Source: Marisediminitalea alba
GTDB taxonomy: Bacteria > Pseudomonadota > Gammaproteobacteria > Enterobacterales > Alteromonadaceae
Assembly: GCF_002993365.1 (NCBI RefSeq)
Contig: NZ_PVNP01000203.1
Coordinates: forward strand, 1-64,000
Length of the DNA: 64,000 nucleotides
Reading direction: 5' to 3'
Each line of letters starts with the position of its first letter. Position 1 is the first letter of the stretch. Of this stretch, positions 1-8,422 are shown piece by piece. Made by a program: the position numbers and the translations under genes. The notes below the pieces were generated by a model. It made no database searches, was not told the origin of the DNA, and saw nothing but the letters and a program-made list of their open reading frames with translations.

Positions 1-211
1 GGCGGGAGGTGTTAAGGTGATAGATAAAGTCTTTCATATTCAGAATGTTAACGCCTATCACAGCCGTCTGAAAGCGTGGATGAAACGGTTTCACGGAGTA
101 GCCACAAAATACTTGGAACACTACCTGGGTTGGTTCAGGTTTATGGATAATCCAGAAAACCTTAACGAAAACAGGCTCTTTTCGATTCAACAACAGTTAA
201 TCCGAACATAG
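1..211 (+). CDS. IS1595-family transposase, C-terminal end (cut by window edge)
   Basis: The frame is open from base 2 through the GTG at 17, so the gene starts left of the window and only about 69 C-terminal residues are visible. The run FHIQNVNAYHSRLKAWMKRF followed by HGVATKYLEHYLGW matches the conserved end of the ISXO2-like DDE transposases of IS1595. The last acidic/Asn residues of that domain normally sit just upstream of this segment. Whether the element is intact cannot be judged from here, and I see no convincing terminal inverted repeat between the stop codon and the next gene. It marks the left part of the window as accessory DNA. Confidence 0.85.
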   Translation, partial: AGGVKVIDKVFHIQNVNAYHSRLKAWMKRFHGVATKYLEHYLGWFRFMDNPENLNENRLFSIQQQLIRT

Positions 212-242
212 CCTTCCATTATTATTTATAGTCGCCAGCTTT

Positions 243-566
243 GTGGGCAATTTTACGGGGTTTCGGATTAGTCTTAGATTACTGAAGGTCACTGAGCAGC
301 TAAATAAACGGAGCCTTTTGCTAACCTGCGCGTTTCTTACAGTACAGGTCATTTCGGCCTTGCTGATATACTATTCGGGCCTGGTAGAGCCCGCCGGCAC
401 GATCCTGTCGATAGTGTTATTCAGCTTTGTGTTAAGAAAATTCCTTGTTCTCAAACTCTGGCAGCTAATCGTTATACCCATTGGGGTTTCTTTGCTATCG
501 TCGTTTATTCTGGCGGTAACATTATTATTGTATTTGAGTTGGTTTGATTCAGTTACGCTGAGCTAA
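243..566 (+). CDS. unknown small membrane protein, possibly 5'-truncated
   Basis: I do not recognise this 107-residue protein. It has a short basic N-terminus and about three hydrophobic segments (roughly residues 25-47, 50-65 and 75-100), so it should sit in the inner membrane. The GTG start at 243 has no clear ribosome binding site. The frame is open back to base 201, so the gene may have lost its beginning when the neighbouring transposase copy inserted. It is followed by two more small membrane-protein ORFs on the same strand. No function can be assigned. Confidence 0.45.
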   Translation: MGNFTGFRISLRLLKVTEQLNKRSLLLTCAFLTVQVISALLIYYSGLVEPAGTILSIVLFSFVLRKFLVLKLWQLIVIPIGVSLLSSFILAVTLLLYLSWFDSVTLS

Positions 567-665
567 TCAAGCGGTAATTGACAATCAGTCCCCAGGGTCA
601 GTTTAAAACAGGATACAGTCGTGATTAGCTATACGGCTTAAACGGGATGAAAAGGATTATTCTTC

Positions 666-878
666 ATGAAGGTATTGTTTACTTTCCTGATAGTCATGGT
701 GATGATAGAAAAGCTCGCCGGATTAATGGGATCCGCTTTTTTTGATATTTCCATTTTTACAATATCCTCATTACCCGATTTGTTTCACTATGCCACTAAG
801 CTGATGGTTTTAGTGATTGTTTACCTGATCATCGATAAGATATTTAGCGCGTTAAATAAAACAAAACCGACAGTATAG
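666..878 (+). CDS. unknown 70-residue membrane protein
   Basis: This is a short ORF starting ATG AAG GTA, with a weak purine-rich stretch (GGATGAAAAGG) about ten bases upstream. The product is almost all hydrophobic: one segment at about residues 3-24 and a second at about 45-62, then a short basic tail. It lies between two other small membrane ORFs, and all three read toward the disrupted XRE-type regulator. Small membrane proteins beside XRE-plus-TM regulators are common in accessory DNA, but I cannot name this one. Confidence 0.5.
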   Translation: MKVLFTFLIVMVMIEKLAGLMGSAFFDISIFTISSLPDLFHYATKLMVLVIVYLIIDKIFSALNKTKPTV

Positions 879-895
879 CCGCGGTTAAACAGGGA

Positions 896-1216
896 GTGAA
901 AACAGCCGTTGTGAGTGGCCCTCAGTTGAAACAACATAACCGGGTGCAGTTAAGCTTTCCCTCTATTGTGAAGATATTCGCGGTGTTTGCGATATCTCTC
1001 GATCTATTTTTTTGCTGTTTTTATGCACTGTTTCTATTGTTAGGCATTGAAGCGCCAGCACCTGGTGCGTTTTTCGTCGTCTTGGTAGCTATGCCCCTTC
1101 TTTTTATATTATTCGCAACATTAGGATACCCGTTTTTTGCCCTGTTAAACCGGATTCGTGGTGGTTTGTTTTTAACAGAGTTACGTGGCAAAGCTCCCTG
1201 TGTCGGTAAGTCATAA
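896..1216 (+). CDS. unknown two-helix membrane protein
   Basis: This encodes up to 106 residues from a GTG at 896. A second in-frame GTG at 911 fits the upstream GGGAG (892-896) better, giving about 101 residues starting MSGPQLKQHN. Two long hydrophobic segments (about residues 27-50 and 57-88) predict an integral membrane protein with a basic C-terminal tail. It lies 118 bp upstream of the XRE regulator start and 17 bp after the previous small ORF. No family is recognised. Confidence 0.5.
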   Translation: MKTAVVSGPQLKQHNRVQLSFPSIVKIFAVFAISLDLFFCCFYALFLLLGIEAPAPGAFFVVLVAMPLLFILFATLGYPFFALLNRIRGGLFLTELRGKAPCVGKS

Positions 1217-1632
1217 AGTTATTGTTACCGAGTGTTTTTAGTCGCTGTCGGGTAACTGTCGGCTGGTTGTCGTTACCCATTAATCCCCGGTGGTGTATAG
1301 TGTTACGGCATTCACAACAATAAAGAGAATATCTGTGAAATCATTAAGACTCCCCCGGCATTGGTCGCAGGAGCAACTGGCGCAATTAAGCAATTTAAAC
1401 GTTCGCACAATCCAACGGGTCGAAAAGGGCGAGGGCGCTGGTTTAGAAACGCTCAAATCGCTGGCATCCGTGTTTGAAATCTCTGTGGATGAGCTAAAAG
1501 CCGTAATTGAACGGGGTAATCAGCCCCGTAGTGAAGATGTTTTTAACTCTGAAAACAGTAAGGCAATGCATGAACGGGCAAAGGCAAAAGTAACAACAAT
1601 CAAGTATTTTTATGCTTTCACGGCTTTTCTAG

Positions 1633-1894
1633 GGGCTGTTGATCTTTGCTGTACACTTTTGCAGCAGTCTGTGTGTCATTTAGACAAGGCGACTGTTTGC
1701 AGGTCTAGTGGGCTAAATCAAAAACAGTCAACACAGTATAAATGACACACAGGCGCTGCCCGAAGGGGTCGTCATGAAAGCATTTTACTCTTTGTCACAG
1801 CCCTTTGACGTAGAACAACTATGCCTGCAGGACTGTTTCGCGATTAAAATGCTTTCATATAGACCAAAATTCGTACAGTAAAGATCAACAGCCC
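1633..1894. mobile_element. MITE-like non-autonomous element, 262 bp, CTAG target duplication
   Basis: The ends are 22-bp inverted repeats (1633-1654 and 1873-1894) with one mismatch, beginning GGGCTGTTGATCTTT. The 4-bp sequence CTAG flanks both ends (1629-1632 and 1895-1898), as expected for a target-site duplication. There is no ORF for a transposase. The interior is highly structured (see the internal repeats). The insertion is inside an XRE regulator gene whose frame is exactly restored by excision, which suggests a fairly recent event. I cannot assign the parental IS family from the ends alone. Confidence 0.85.
1669..1858. repeat. two internal inverted repeats of the MITE
   Basis: Arm CTGTGTGTCATTTA (1669-1682) pairs perfectly with 1739-1752. 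Nested inside it, GACTGTTT (1691-1698) pairs with 1722-1729. A second 14-bp perfect inverted repeat, ATGAAAGCATTTTA (1774-1787), pairs with 1845-1858. The element therefore folds into two long hairpins between its terminal repeats. Such structure could act as a transcription terminator or RNA processing site in the split gene. Confidence 0.85.
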
Positions 1895-2179
1895 CTAGTC
1901 ACAGTGTTTGTATTGTTTATGTTGCCAAATTATAACGGTGGCGAGAATACCGGCCCATTGATAGTGGTCTTCTTATCGTTTGCTACGCTAGTTGCGGGCC
2001 TGGCAATTTATGTTTTTGAGCCCTTTGGTACCAAATGGGAAAAAGCAAAAGTCGCGAAAATAGAACAACAGCAAAACGAAGAGCGCAGCCTGGACAACAA
2101 ACACTAAACCACGGTGTTTAAAACTTATTGTAGTTTGTAGTTATCTAGTCATTACCTGATAAAGGAGTGTCAGTAAGGA

Positions 2180-2728
2180 ATGGAAATTATTTTAGTGCGT
2201 CATGGCCGGCCGCAAAAAGCCGGTAATGCACTACTGAATGCTGCGGGATTTGCCAACTGGGTGAAAAACTATAATCATTCACTGGTTTCAGAGCAGAGCC
2301 TGCCCTGTAAAATTAGTCAGGCGAAGTATAACGAGCATTATCTCGTTTCGAGCGATCTGCCTCGAGCCGTGCATAGTTGCTCAATTTTTTCCGGTAGTCC
2401 GCCCCAGTATCAGTCCAGGCTATTTCGTGAGATGGATATTCCTCGCTATAAGCTGCCATTTACCATCAGGGCATGGAGCTGGGTTTATCTTAACCGCACT
2501 TTATGGACGCTGGGTAAAAAGGGGCGTTTTGAGTCTTATGCTCAGGCCAGAAAGCGCGCAAAGCTGGCCGCCAGTGAGCTGATTGCACTAGCGCAGCAAC
2601 ACGATAAAGTCATCCTGTTTTCACACGGCTATCTGATTCTCCACATCAGAAAGCATCTTCGTCGCTATGGGCTAACGCAACTGCAAAAATCCAACAGCTA
2701 CTGGGGTGTTTCGGCTTTTAAAGATTAA
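2180..2728 (+). CDS. histidine phosphatase family protein
   Basis: This 182-residue protein belongs to the phosphoglycerate mutase-like (histidine phosphatase) superfamily. The phospho-acceptor motif is at the very start (LVRHGRP, residues 5-11). The second arginine region is SSDLPRA (about 57-63), and the second catalytic histidine lies in FSHGYL (about 149). These enzymes move phosphate through a phospho-histidine; the substrate here cannot be told from sequence. It is shorter than SixA/CobC-type relatives only in its loops. AAAGGAG at 2160-2166 sits before the ATG. It appears to be a single-gene unit, followed by a weak hairpin at 2781-2795. Confidence 0.85.
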   Translation: MEIILVRHGRPQKAGNALLNAAGFANWVKNYNHSLVSEQSLPCKISQAKYNEHYLVSSDLPRAVHSCSIFSGSPPQYQSRLFREMDIPRYKLPFTIRAWSWVYLNRTLWTLGKKGRFESYAQARKRAKLAASELIALAQQHDKVILFSHGYLILHIRKHLRRYGLTQLQKSNSYWGVSAFKD

Positions 2729-2780
2729 CTACAGTTTAGCCTTACACCTGTGATAGCCTGAATTAAGCGTTGTTTTAGCG

Positions 2781-2795
2781 AGCCCCTACGGGGCT
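2781..2795 (+). terminator. weak hairpin between phosphatase and DUF1428 genes
   Basis: AGCCCC pairs with GGGGCT around a TAC loop. There is no T-run after it, so termination would be inefficient. It separates the histidine phosphatase from the DUF1428 gene. Confidence 0.4.
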
Positions 2796-2827
2796 TCATT
2801 GAGAAATCTGAATAAAAGGAAACCACC

Positions 2828-3184
2828 ATGACTTATGTAGATGGCTACGTAATCCCGGTGTTAGCAGAGAACAAAGACAAATATATCGAGCAAGCTAAAA
2901 TCGCCGCCAGCGTATTTAAAGAACACGGTGTCATCGAGATTTATGAGAACTGGGGAGATGATGTGCCCGAGGGCGAAGTCACCTCGTTTTACAAGGCTGT
3001 GCAATGTAAAGAGGGAGAAGTGGTGGTGTTTTCCTGGGCGGTGTGGCCATCTAGAGAAGCTCGGAATGAGGGGTGGAAGGCGCTTATGGATGATCCCAGA
3101 ATGAAGCCCGACCCCAATAACCCCATGCCATTTGATGGCAAGCGCCTTATCTACGGTGGGTTCTCTACTATTGTTCACGAGTGA
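2828..3184 (+). CDS. DUF1428 (YbaA-like) family protein
   Basis: This is a 118-residue soluble protein of the DUF1428 family, a dimeric ferredoxin-like alpha/beta-barrel fold related to ABM-type domains. Family hallmarks are the opening YVDGYVIPV, the central VVFSWAVWPSREARN and the final FDGKRLIYGGF. The function is not established; E. coli YbaA is the nearest known relative. AAAGGA at 2816-2821 gives a good ribosome binding site. The gene is convergent with the large subtilase, and the two share a hairpin terminator. Confidence 0.9.
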   Translation: MTYVDGYVIPVLAENKDKYIEQAKIAASVFKEHGVIEIYENWGDDVPEGEVTSFYKAVQCKEGEVVVFSWAVWPSREARNEGWKALMDDPRMKPDPNNPMPFDGKRLIYGGFSTIVHE

Positions 3185-3246
3185 GCCGGGGACACCCTAT
3201 AGCCAGTGATTATAGGCAACAAGTGGAATTAAATATGAATATGATC

Positions 3247-3274
3247 AAAAAAGGGAGCTGTTAAAAGCTCCCTT
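3247..3274. terminator. bidirectional rho-independent terminator
   Basis: A 9-bp perfect stem AAGGGAGCT/AGCTCCCTT (3251-3259, 3266-3274) has a six-base loop. The minus-strand reading is followed by a run of six T, making it a strong terminator for the subtilase gene. In the plus direction the tail TGTACTTTT is weaker, but it can still stop the DUF1428 transcript. Confidence 0.85.
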
Positions 3275-3293
3275 GTACTTTTGTATTGATTAG

Positions 3294-6200
3294 TTAGTGT
3301 ATTCGCTTTCTGCGGCGGCTGATGAACGCAATCATTAATCCACCGAGCCATACCAGTGACAGGCTGCCGCCACCGCCACTCGGGCGATTAGTCACGGTAA
3401 CTGTCACCGTTTCGGTAACGGTATTCTGACCATCCGTAGCGGTAACCGTAAAGCTTACAGAGGTGCTATCGTCGGTATCCGGCGCGGTAGAGCTGAAAGT
3501 AGAGCCCTGAACACCATTGATAGTAAACACAATCTCATCATCTTCAGGATCGGAAGCGCTGGCTCTGATGGTGATGGTTGCGCCTTCCTGCACGCTGGAT
3601 GGCGCCGAAACGCTCAGTACCGGTGGCTGATTAGGCGTTACCGTAATGTCTACCGTAGCGGTGTCGGTAAAGCCATACTCATCGGTGGCCGTTACCCTTA
3701 AGCGTAACGCTGTACCAGCGTCGACTGATGCAGGGGTTACCGTTACCACTTCGCCCGCCACGTTAATCGTGGCTGCGGGGCCGCTTAATTGCTCTACACT
3801 CAGGCTCACATTGTCGCCGTTGGCATCGGTAACTGAGATTGGCAGTACTGAAGCCTGTAGTTCTGTCAGGCTAATGCTCGCCTGTTCACTGCCGTCGATC
3901 AGCAGTTCTGGTGCGGCGTGCATTTGCACTTCAGTATTCACTTCGCCGATTTCTTCCTGAGTCCCCGGAATATTAGGTACTTGTGAAGCAACGGTCACTG
4001 CCAGCGAGCCAGTCAGCTCGGCGTTAGCGTCTACCTGCAGACTGAAATCAAGATCTGCCGGGCCGGTAGCAGTGGTGGACGTTTGTGGCGTCAGGCACAA
4101 CACCGTTCCCGACTGAATAAGCGATTCCACTTCGCCACCTGGGTTATTGGCATTGGCAGAGTTAAAGGCCAGGGTAGTGCCCAGCTCACCATTCTGATCC
4201 TGCCATCCTACAGTACCGGCTAAAGACTCAGTGCCACTGCTGACATTCCGGTAGGCATAAATCACACTGGGTTCACCGGGGCCGGCATGGTGATTCAGGA
4301 TAACCTGCATGTCAGCACTATGGCCGCCAGATTGTAAGCCTGTCCATTCAACAACCGTTGTTGCGCCATTATCAAGGGTCGCTACCGTGATCCCTGAGCC
4401 CGCGTCATCAGTGAAAGACCAGTCTCGCCATAGTGGCGCTAATACGGCACCACTGTAAGACTCATCAGCCAGCATACGGTTAATAGCAGGGAAGGCGTTT
4501 ACGGCAGCAGATGCTGGCGTAATAAAGCCTTTGGATGACACCGCAATACCATTCCATTGTTCGCCTAATACGTTAACCGCAACCGGGAAGGCGGCGAGAA
4601 GTTCACTACCGCTGCCTTGTAAAGGCTGATAACCCAGTGCTAACAAGTCGATGTAGCCATCATTACTGTTGGTATCAACCCGGCACTGACCGTTTGTTTC
4701 GGGTGTGGTAACCGAATAGCCTGACACACCCGCTGTGACGTTCTGGGTAATCGACCAACTGATGGTATTACCGTTAACGGCACCACCATCTGTAACGCTG
4801 CCAGCAACTACGCTGGTACCTTCCGGAATGGTTACATCAATTTCGTAGTTACGATCTTCGGTACTTGTGTTGGCCAGTACATTTACCGTGTAGTTTACCG
4901 TATCGCCCGGCGACACGCGATCGCTGCCATCTACTGCCAGCTGCACATCGTTTTCACCGCGGATAATATCTACCGGAATAATCCCCAGATTATCCGGCGT
5001 TTGTGCACTGCTACCCAGAGCGACACTGGCGTAAAACCGATCGCCCGGAATGCTGCTGTCCAGTGACCATAATATACGCATGTCGAAAGACTCGCGTAAG
5101 GCTACTGATGTTGGAGCATCGATACTCAGCGAACCGTCGCTGCTACTACCTACCAGGGCGTAGTCGAGGGTAAAGCTGTCCTGCTGCAGGTCACTGCCGG
5201 TAAAGTTGTGGACATATATCCTGTAGGTGCCGGCGGGTGGTGACTCGATACTGATGTATTCATTCCAGCTGTAACCGGCGCTAAGGCCGAGGAGCTCATC
5301 CTCGTCAAAAACGCCGTCGCTGTTGTTGTCATAGGCAATATACAAGTCCAAATCCGGTGCACTTGATTCAGTGGTTTGTGCCACAAACCGCGGTGTACCT
5401 TCCTCAACCACTACATCCAGGGTATACACACCGTCATTCAGGTTATCGTAAAAATCGCTGGGATCGCTGTCTTCGGCAACATTGCCAGACACCTTGGTGC
5501 CCATGGTCAGGCCTGTTACCTCGTAAGTGAAATCGGTAATTTCAATAGCCAACAGATCTTCAAGGACCGCAGAATCCGCATTCCGATGACTGGTACGCTC
5601 TACAAAGTCCGGAAAGTTGCCGTTAGAAGCAACCACTGCAACAGGCATATGTTGTGGGCTATTATCATTACCATTAATGAGAACATCACCATATACCCAG
5701 TCGTTGTCAGCTACGTTCCAGGTACTTAGCGTGAAGGTTACGGTTTGCGATTGCCCTGCGGATAACGTCATACTGGCCGGCTGAGCTTCAAGGGCCAGAC
5801 CGCTGTCCATATCATCCAGACTGAATGTCCAGGTGCCATTACGGGTCGCGGTAAATGTACGCTGCCAGGTACATTCGATCAGGCAGTTATTATCGACCAG
5901 GGCCGGAATATTGAGCGTTTTGGGCTCACCGCCGCTGTTCGGATCCGCGGCTTCATAGTTAGCCTGAGTTTCTTCCATAATTAACCCGGCATTGGCAGCC
6001 GCGTCTATCTGAATACGACCGGCTCCCATATCCAGCCAGTTAGCCTGGGCGGTACTGCCATTTAAGCCAATATCGGTTTCGGCTGTCATCATCAGCGCCG
6101 AGCGAATGGCATCCGCACTCCAATCCGGGTGCAATTCGCGCAGCAGCAATGCCGCACCGGCCACATGGGGCGATGCCATGGACGTTCCGTCCAGATAAGC

Positions 6201-8102
6201 ATAGTCTGCGGGGGCTGGGCCGGTGGTTTCATGGCCGTAATGTTCATCAGAATAGGCCGCGTAAATATCTACGCCCGGTGCGCTTATCATCGGCAATAGC
6301 GTGCTGAACTGAGTGTTAGGTCCGCGTGAGGAGAAGCTTGCGACCTTATCGGCAAGGCTGCTGTCTACCGAGCGGATGCCTGCTGTTGCAGTAATGGTGG
6401 CACGGTGATTACTGCCAGAGGCAAGCCAGGTTTTTAAGCTGTCGCCATCGCTTGCAGCAATGTGGATCCCGGGGATAACGTATTCGTCGGGCACCAGATT
6501 TTCTGCGCCGCCTTCTACGTTAGCCAGCACATAACCCCCAGCGCCGCCTTGTGATACATTTATGGCTTTTTGTATTCGGGCAATATCACCGCGATCACAG
6601 ACTACTATCTCGCCATTAAAGGTGCCTGCCGGATAAGGCTCAAGACACTGAGCGGGATCGCCGTTTGGATCGTTAGCGTTAGGGTAGTCGCCGGCATACA
6701 CAATATCTGCCGTAATAGAACCGGTATTGCTTTGGCCACTGATGGTTGCGGGAGCACCGGAACCACCGATAAAACTGCCAATGGACTTAGAAAGATCCAG
6801 GGTTCTGCCATGGGTGGTGGCGGCAACCGGGGTAAGCCAGGGAGATAGTTTATCGCTGGTCGATGCATCCGGGCCATCATTACCCGCAGAATGCGCGACA
6901 AAAATACCGGCATTATTGGCCGATAACCAGGCTTCACTGAGTGTATTGCCCCAAACCTCATCACCGCCGGAAATAGAATAATTGATCGCATCTACCACAC
7001 CGCTGGCGATAGCATCATCAATTGCTGTTACTGCCAGGTTAGCGTAACAGCCGTTGTATTCATCGTCGTTTTCGCCGGGTAAACATACCTGGAAGGAAAT
7101 AATATTAGCGTGGGGGGCAATACCGCTGATTTGATCAAAAGTAAATTCACCAGCATAACCGTCGCTTTCTTCCAGATCGTACGCCAGTCCTACAGAGGGG
7201 ACGTCGTATAAAATATTACCTGCTGCGGTACCCGCTACATGGGAGCCGTGGCCATTATAATCCTCACCGTTGCGGGGCAGCCCTGGTGGGAAGACGTCGG
7301 TATCGGCGTACTGATTGGTGATCAACGGATAACTATAAACGCCTATCAGTTTATCGTTACATAAGGATGGATAACTGCCCGCACAGTCGCCCAGGTAGTT
7401 ACCACTACCAAGGGGGTTAGTATGCGTATAACCATCACCACCGGTGGCAGCAAACGAAGGATGATCAGTATTAATGCCGGTATCAAATATAGCGACCACC
7501 GTACCTTCGCCCAGTGCACTGGTGCCAGCCAGAGTAGCACCGGCCCACACGCCTGTTGCGCCGGTTAGTTCCGGACTGGTATCGGAGCTGAGTTTTAGCT
7601 TGCGGTCGGCCTCTACCGATTTAACTCCGCTGAGTGCTTTGACCTTTTCTGCCTGCGCTGGTGTTAGCTGTAGAACTATACCGTTAATGGCAAACTGCAA
7701 CTGTCGTGTAGCGCTGGCCTGACCGGTAATTTGCGCAATCTTACCCAGCACCGTTTGTTGGCGCTGTTGCAAATAATCTCGATATGCCGTGACGTGACTG
7801 GCCGATGCATCCAGCTTCCCGCGGTTAGCTTTGGCTACACGTGATGTTTGTAATCGGGTTTTCGGATTGGTTGCCGCATAACCTTTAATGCCGCCGTTAT
7901 ATTGTGCAACTGAAGGCTCATGCAACTGGATAATATAGGTCTGGGTGCCATCAACCTGGTTTTTTATTGGGTTTGTTGTGGGGTTGAGGCGATGAATGGG
8001 TTTATTGACCGATGTCGGCGAGATCTGCTGAGCGGCTGCAAGCGAGGCATTAGCCAGCAAAGTGACACTAACAGCACGTGTGATCAATGATAATTGTTTC
8101 AC
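3294..8102 (-). CDS. very large secreted S8 (subtilisin) serine protease with GlyGly-CTERM tail
   Basis: I start the gene at the GTG at 8102 (GGAG eight bases upstream), which gives a 1602-residue preprotein with a clean signal peptide (about 1-24, ...ASLAAAQQ). An in-frame upstream ATG at 8207 would bury that signal. An inhibitor_I9-like propeptide follows (about 53-170). The catalytic triad is Asp207 (IFDTGIN), His285 (NGHGSHVAG) and Ser641 (GTSMASPHVAG), with oxyanion Asn408. A PA domain is inserted at about 445-560. The long C-terminal half holds pre-peptidase-like and cadherin/Ig-like repeats. The end is GGGGSLSLVWLGG + hydrophobic helix + SRRRKR, a GlyGly-CTERM signal normally cut by rhombosortase for type II-secreted proteins. 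It probably degrades extracellular protein. Confidence 0.93.
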   Translation of the reverse strand: MKQLSLITRAVSVTLLANASLAAAQQISPTSVNKPIHRLNPTTNPIKNQVDGTQTYIIQLHEPSVAQYNGGIKGYAATNPKTRLQTSRVAKANRGKLDASASHVTAYRDYLQQRQQTVLGKIAQITGQASATRQLQFAINGIVLQLTPAQAEKVKALSGVKSVEADRKLKLSSDTSPELTGATGVWAGATLAGTSALGEGTVVAIFDTGINTDHPSFAATGGDGYTHTNPLGSGNYLGDCAGSYPSLCNDKLIGVYSYPLITNQYADTDVFPPGLPRNGEDYNGHGSHVAGTAAGNILYDVPSVGLAYDLEESDGYAGEFTFDQISGIAPHANIISFQVCLPGENDDEYNGCYANLAVTAIDDAIASGVVDAINYSISGGDEVWGNTLSEAWLSANNAGIFVAHSAGNDGPDASTSDKLSPWLTPVAATTHGRTLDLSKSIGSFIGGSGAPATISGQSNTGSITADIVYAGDYPNANDPNGDPAQCLEPYPAGTFNGEIVVCDRGDIARIQKAINVSQGGAGGYVLANVEGGAENLVPDEYVIPGIHIAASDGDSLKTWLASGSNHRATITATAGIRSVDSSLADKVASFSSRGPNTQFSTLLPMISAPGVDIYAAYSDEHYGHETTGPAPADYAYLDGTSMASPHVAGAALLLRELHPDWSADAIRSALMMTAETDIGLNGSTAQANWLDMGAGRIQIDAAANAGLIMEETQANYEAADPNSGGEPKTLNIPALVDNNCLIECTWQRTFTATRNGTWTFSLDDMDSGLALEAQPASMTLSAGQSQTVTFTLSTWNVADNDWVYGDVLINGNDNSPQHMPVAVVASNGNFPDFVERTSHRNADSAVLEDLLAIEITDFTYEVTGLTMGTKVSGNVAEDSDPSDFYDNLNDGVYTLDVVVEEGTPRFVAQTTESSAPDLDLYIAYDNNSDGVFDEDELLGLSAGYSWNEYISIESPPAGTYRIYVHNFTGSDLQQDSFTLDYALVGSSSDGSLSIDAPTSVALRESFDMRILWSLDSSIPGDRFYASVALGSSAQTPDNLGIIPVDIIRGENDVQLAVDGSDRVSPGDTVNYTVNVLANTSTEDRNYEIDVTIPEGTSVVAGSVTDGGAVNGNTISWSITQNVTAGVSGYSVTTPETNGQCRVDTNSNDGYIDLLALGYQPLQGSGSELLAAFPVAVNVLGEQWNGIAVSSKGFITPASAAVNAFPAINRMLADESYSGAVLAPLWRDWSFTDDAGSGITVATLDNGATTVVEWTGLQSGGHSADMQVILNHHAGPGEPSVIYAYRNVSSGTESLAGTVGWQDQNGELGTTLAFNSANANNPGGEVESLIQSGTVLCLTPQTSTTATGPADLDFSLQVDANAELTGSLAVTVASQVPNIPGTQEEIGEVNTEVQMHAAPELLIDGSEQASISLTELQASVLPISVTDANGDNVSLSVEQLSGPAATINVAGEVVTVTPASVDAGTALRLRVTATDEYGFTDTATVDITVTPNQPPVLSVSAPSSVQEGATITIRASASDPEDDEIVFTINGVQGSTFSSTAPDTDDSTSVSFTVTATDGQNTVTETVTVTVTNRPSGGGGSLSLVWLGGLMIAFISRRRKRIH

Positions 8103-8422
8103 ATTAATACTCCATAGTGAAAAGAACAATATCCTTGTTCTGTAGGGATTGTTTTTTAACACAGCCGCGCGGGATATGTAATGCTCGTTATCGTTTGTAC
8201 GTGCCATGTAAGTAATTTGGACCGTTTTATCCTAAATAGTTCTTCTGAACTTAGCCTGAATTGCGGCGTATTTTTCCTGATTAAAATAATCATCCCAAAT
8301 TTTGTGATCCAATTAGGATGTTTAATTTAATAAAACGTAAACATATTGTTAATTTGGCAGGACGCTCCTGCCTTGGTTGCACTAGAGTGTACTCAAACAA
8401 TAAGGCGTTTTAGAGGAACCCT
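8103..8422. other. divergent intergenic region between subtilase and bkd operon
   Basis: This 320-bp AT-rich stretch must carry the promoters of the leftward protease gene and the rightward bkd operon. No clear gene is seen. The one distinct structure is the hairpin listed separately at 8356-8372. Several TTAA/TAATTTAA tracts lie at 8310-8350, but I cannot pick a convincing -35/-10 pair by eye. Confidence 0.5.
8356..8372. promoter_or_regulatory. short perfect hairpin or operator upstream of bkd operon
   Basis: GGCAGGA and TCCTGCC are perfect inverted arms around CGC, ending about 50 bp before the E1-alpha start codon. It could be an operator or a 5' leader stem-loop. There is no T-run, so a simple terminator is unlikely. 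Confidence 0.4.

Larger units (their letters stand above)
1335..2107 (+). pseudogene. XRE-family regulator with two TM segments, disrupted by insertion
   Basis: The N-terminal part from GTG 1335 (AAAGAGA upstream) encodes an HTH_XRE domain: WSQEQLAQLSNLNVRTIQRV, then a second part with LASVFEISVDEL. The C-terminal part continues at 1899-2107 with the second half of a hydrophobic region and a charged tail. A 262-bp inverted-repeat element splits the codon run ...FTAFL / VTVFVLFML. Taking out the element plus one CTAG copy joins both halves in the same frame without any other change. The intact ancestor would be about 168 residues: a DNA-binding head anchored by two TM helices. At present the head reads through into element sequence and stops at 1743-1745, losing the membrane part. 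Confidence 0.85.

Noticed and set aside
2861..3178. Minus-strand 105-codon ORF opposite the DUF1428 gene
   Set aside because: It lies fully inside a recognised family gene on the other strand and its translation has no known pattern.
6605..6991. Minus-strand 128-codon ORF within the subtilase gene in another frame
   Set aside because: It overlaps the conserved catalytic/PA region; a frame shadow without a family.
8103..8207. N-terminal extension of the subtilase from ATG 8207
   Set aside because: It would put 35 polar residues before a clear signal peptide, while GTG 8102 has GGAG at the right distance.
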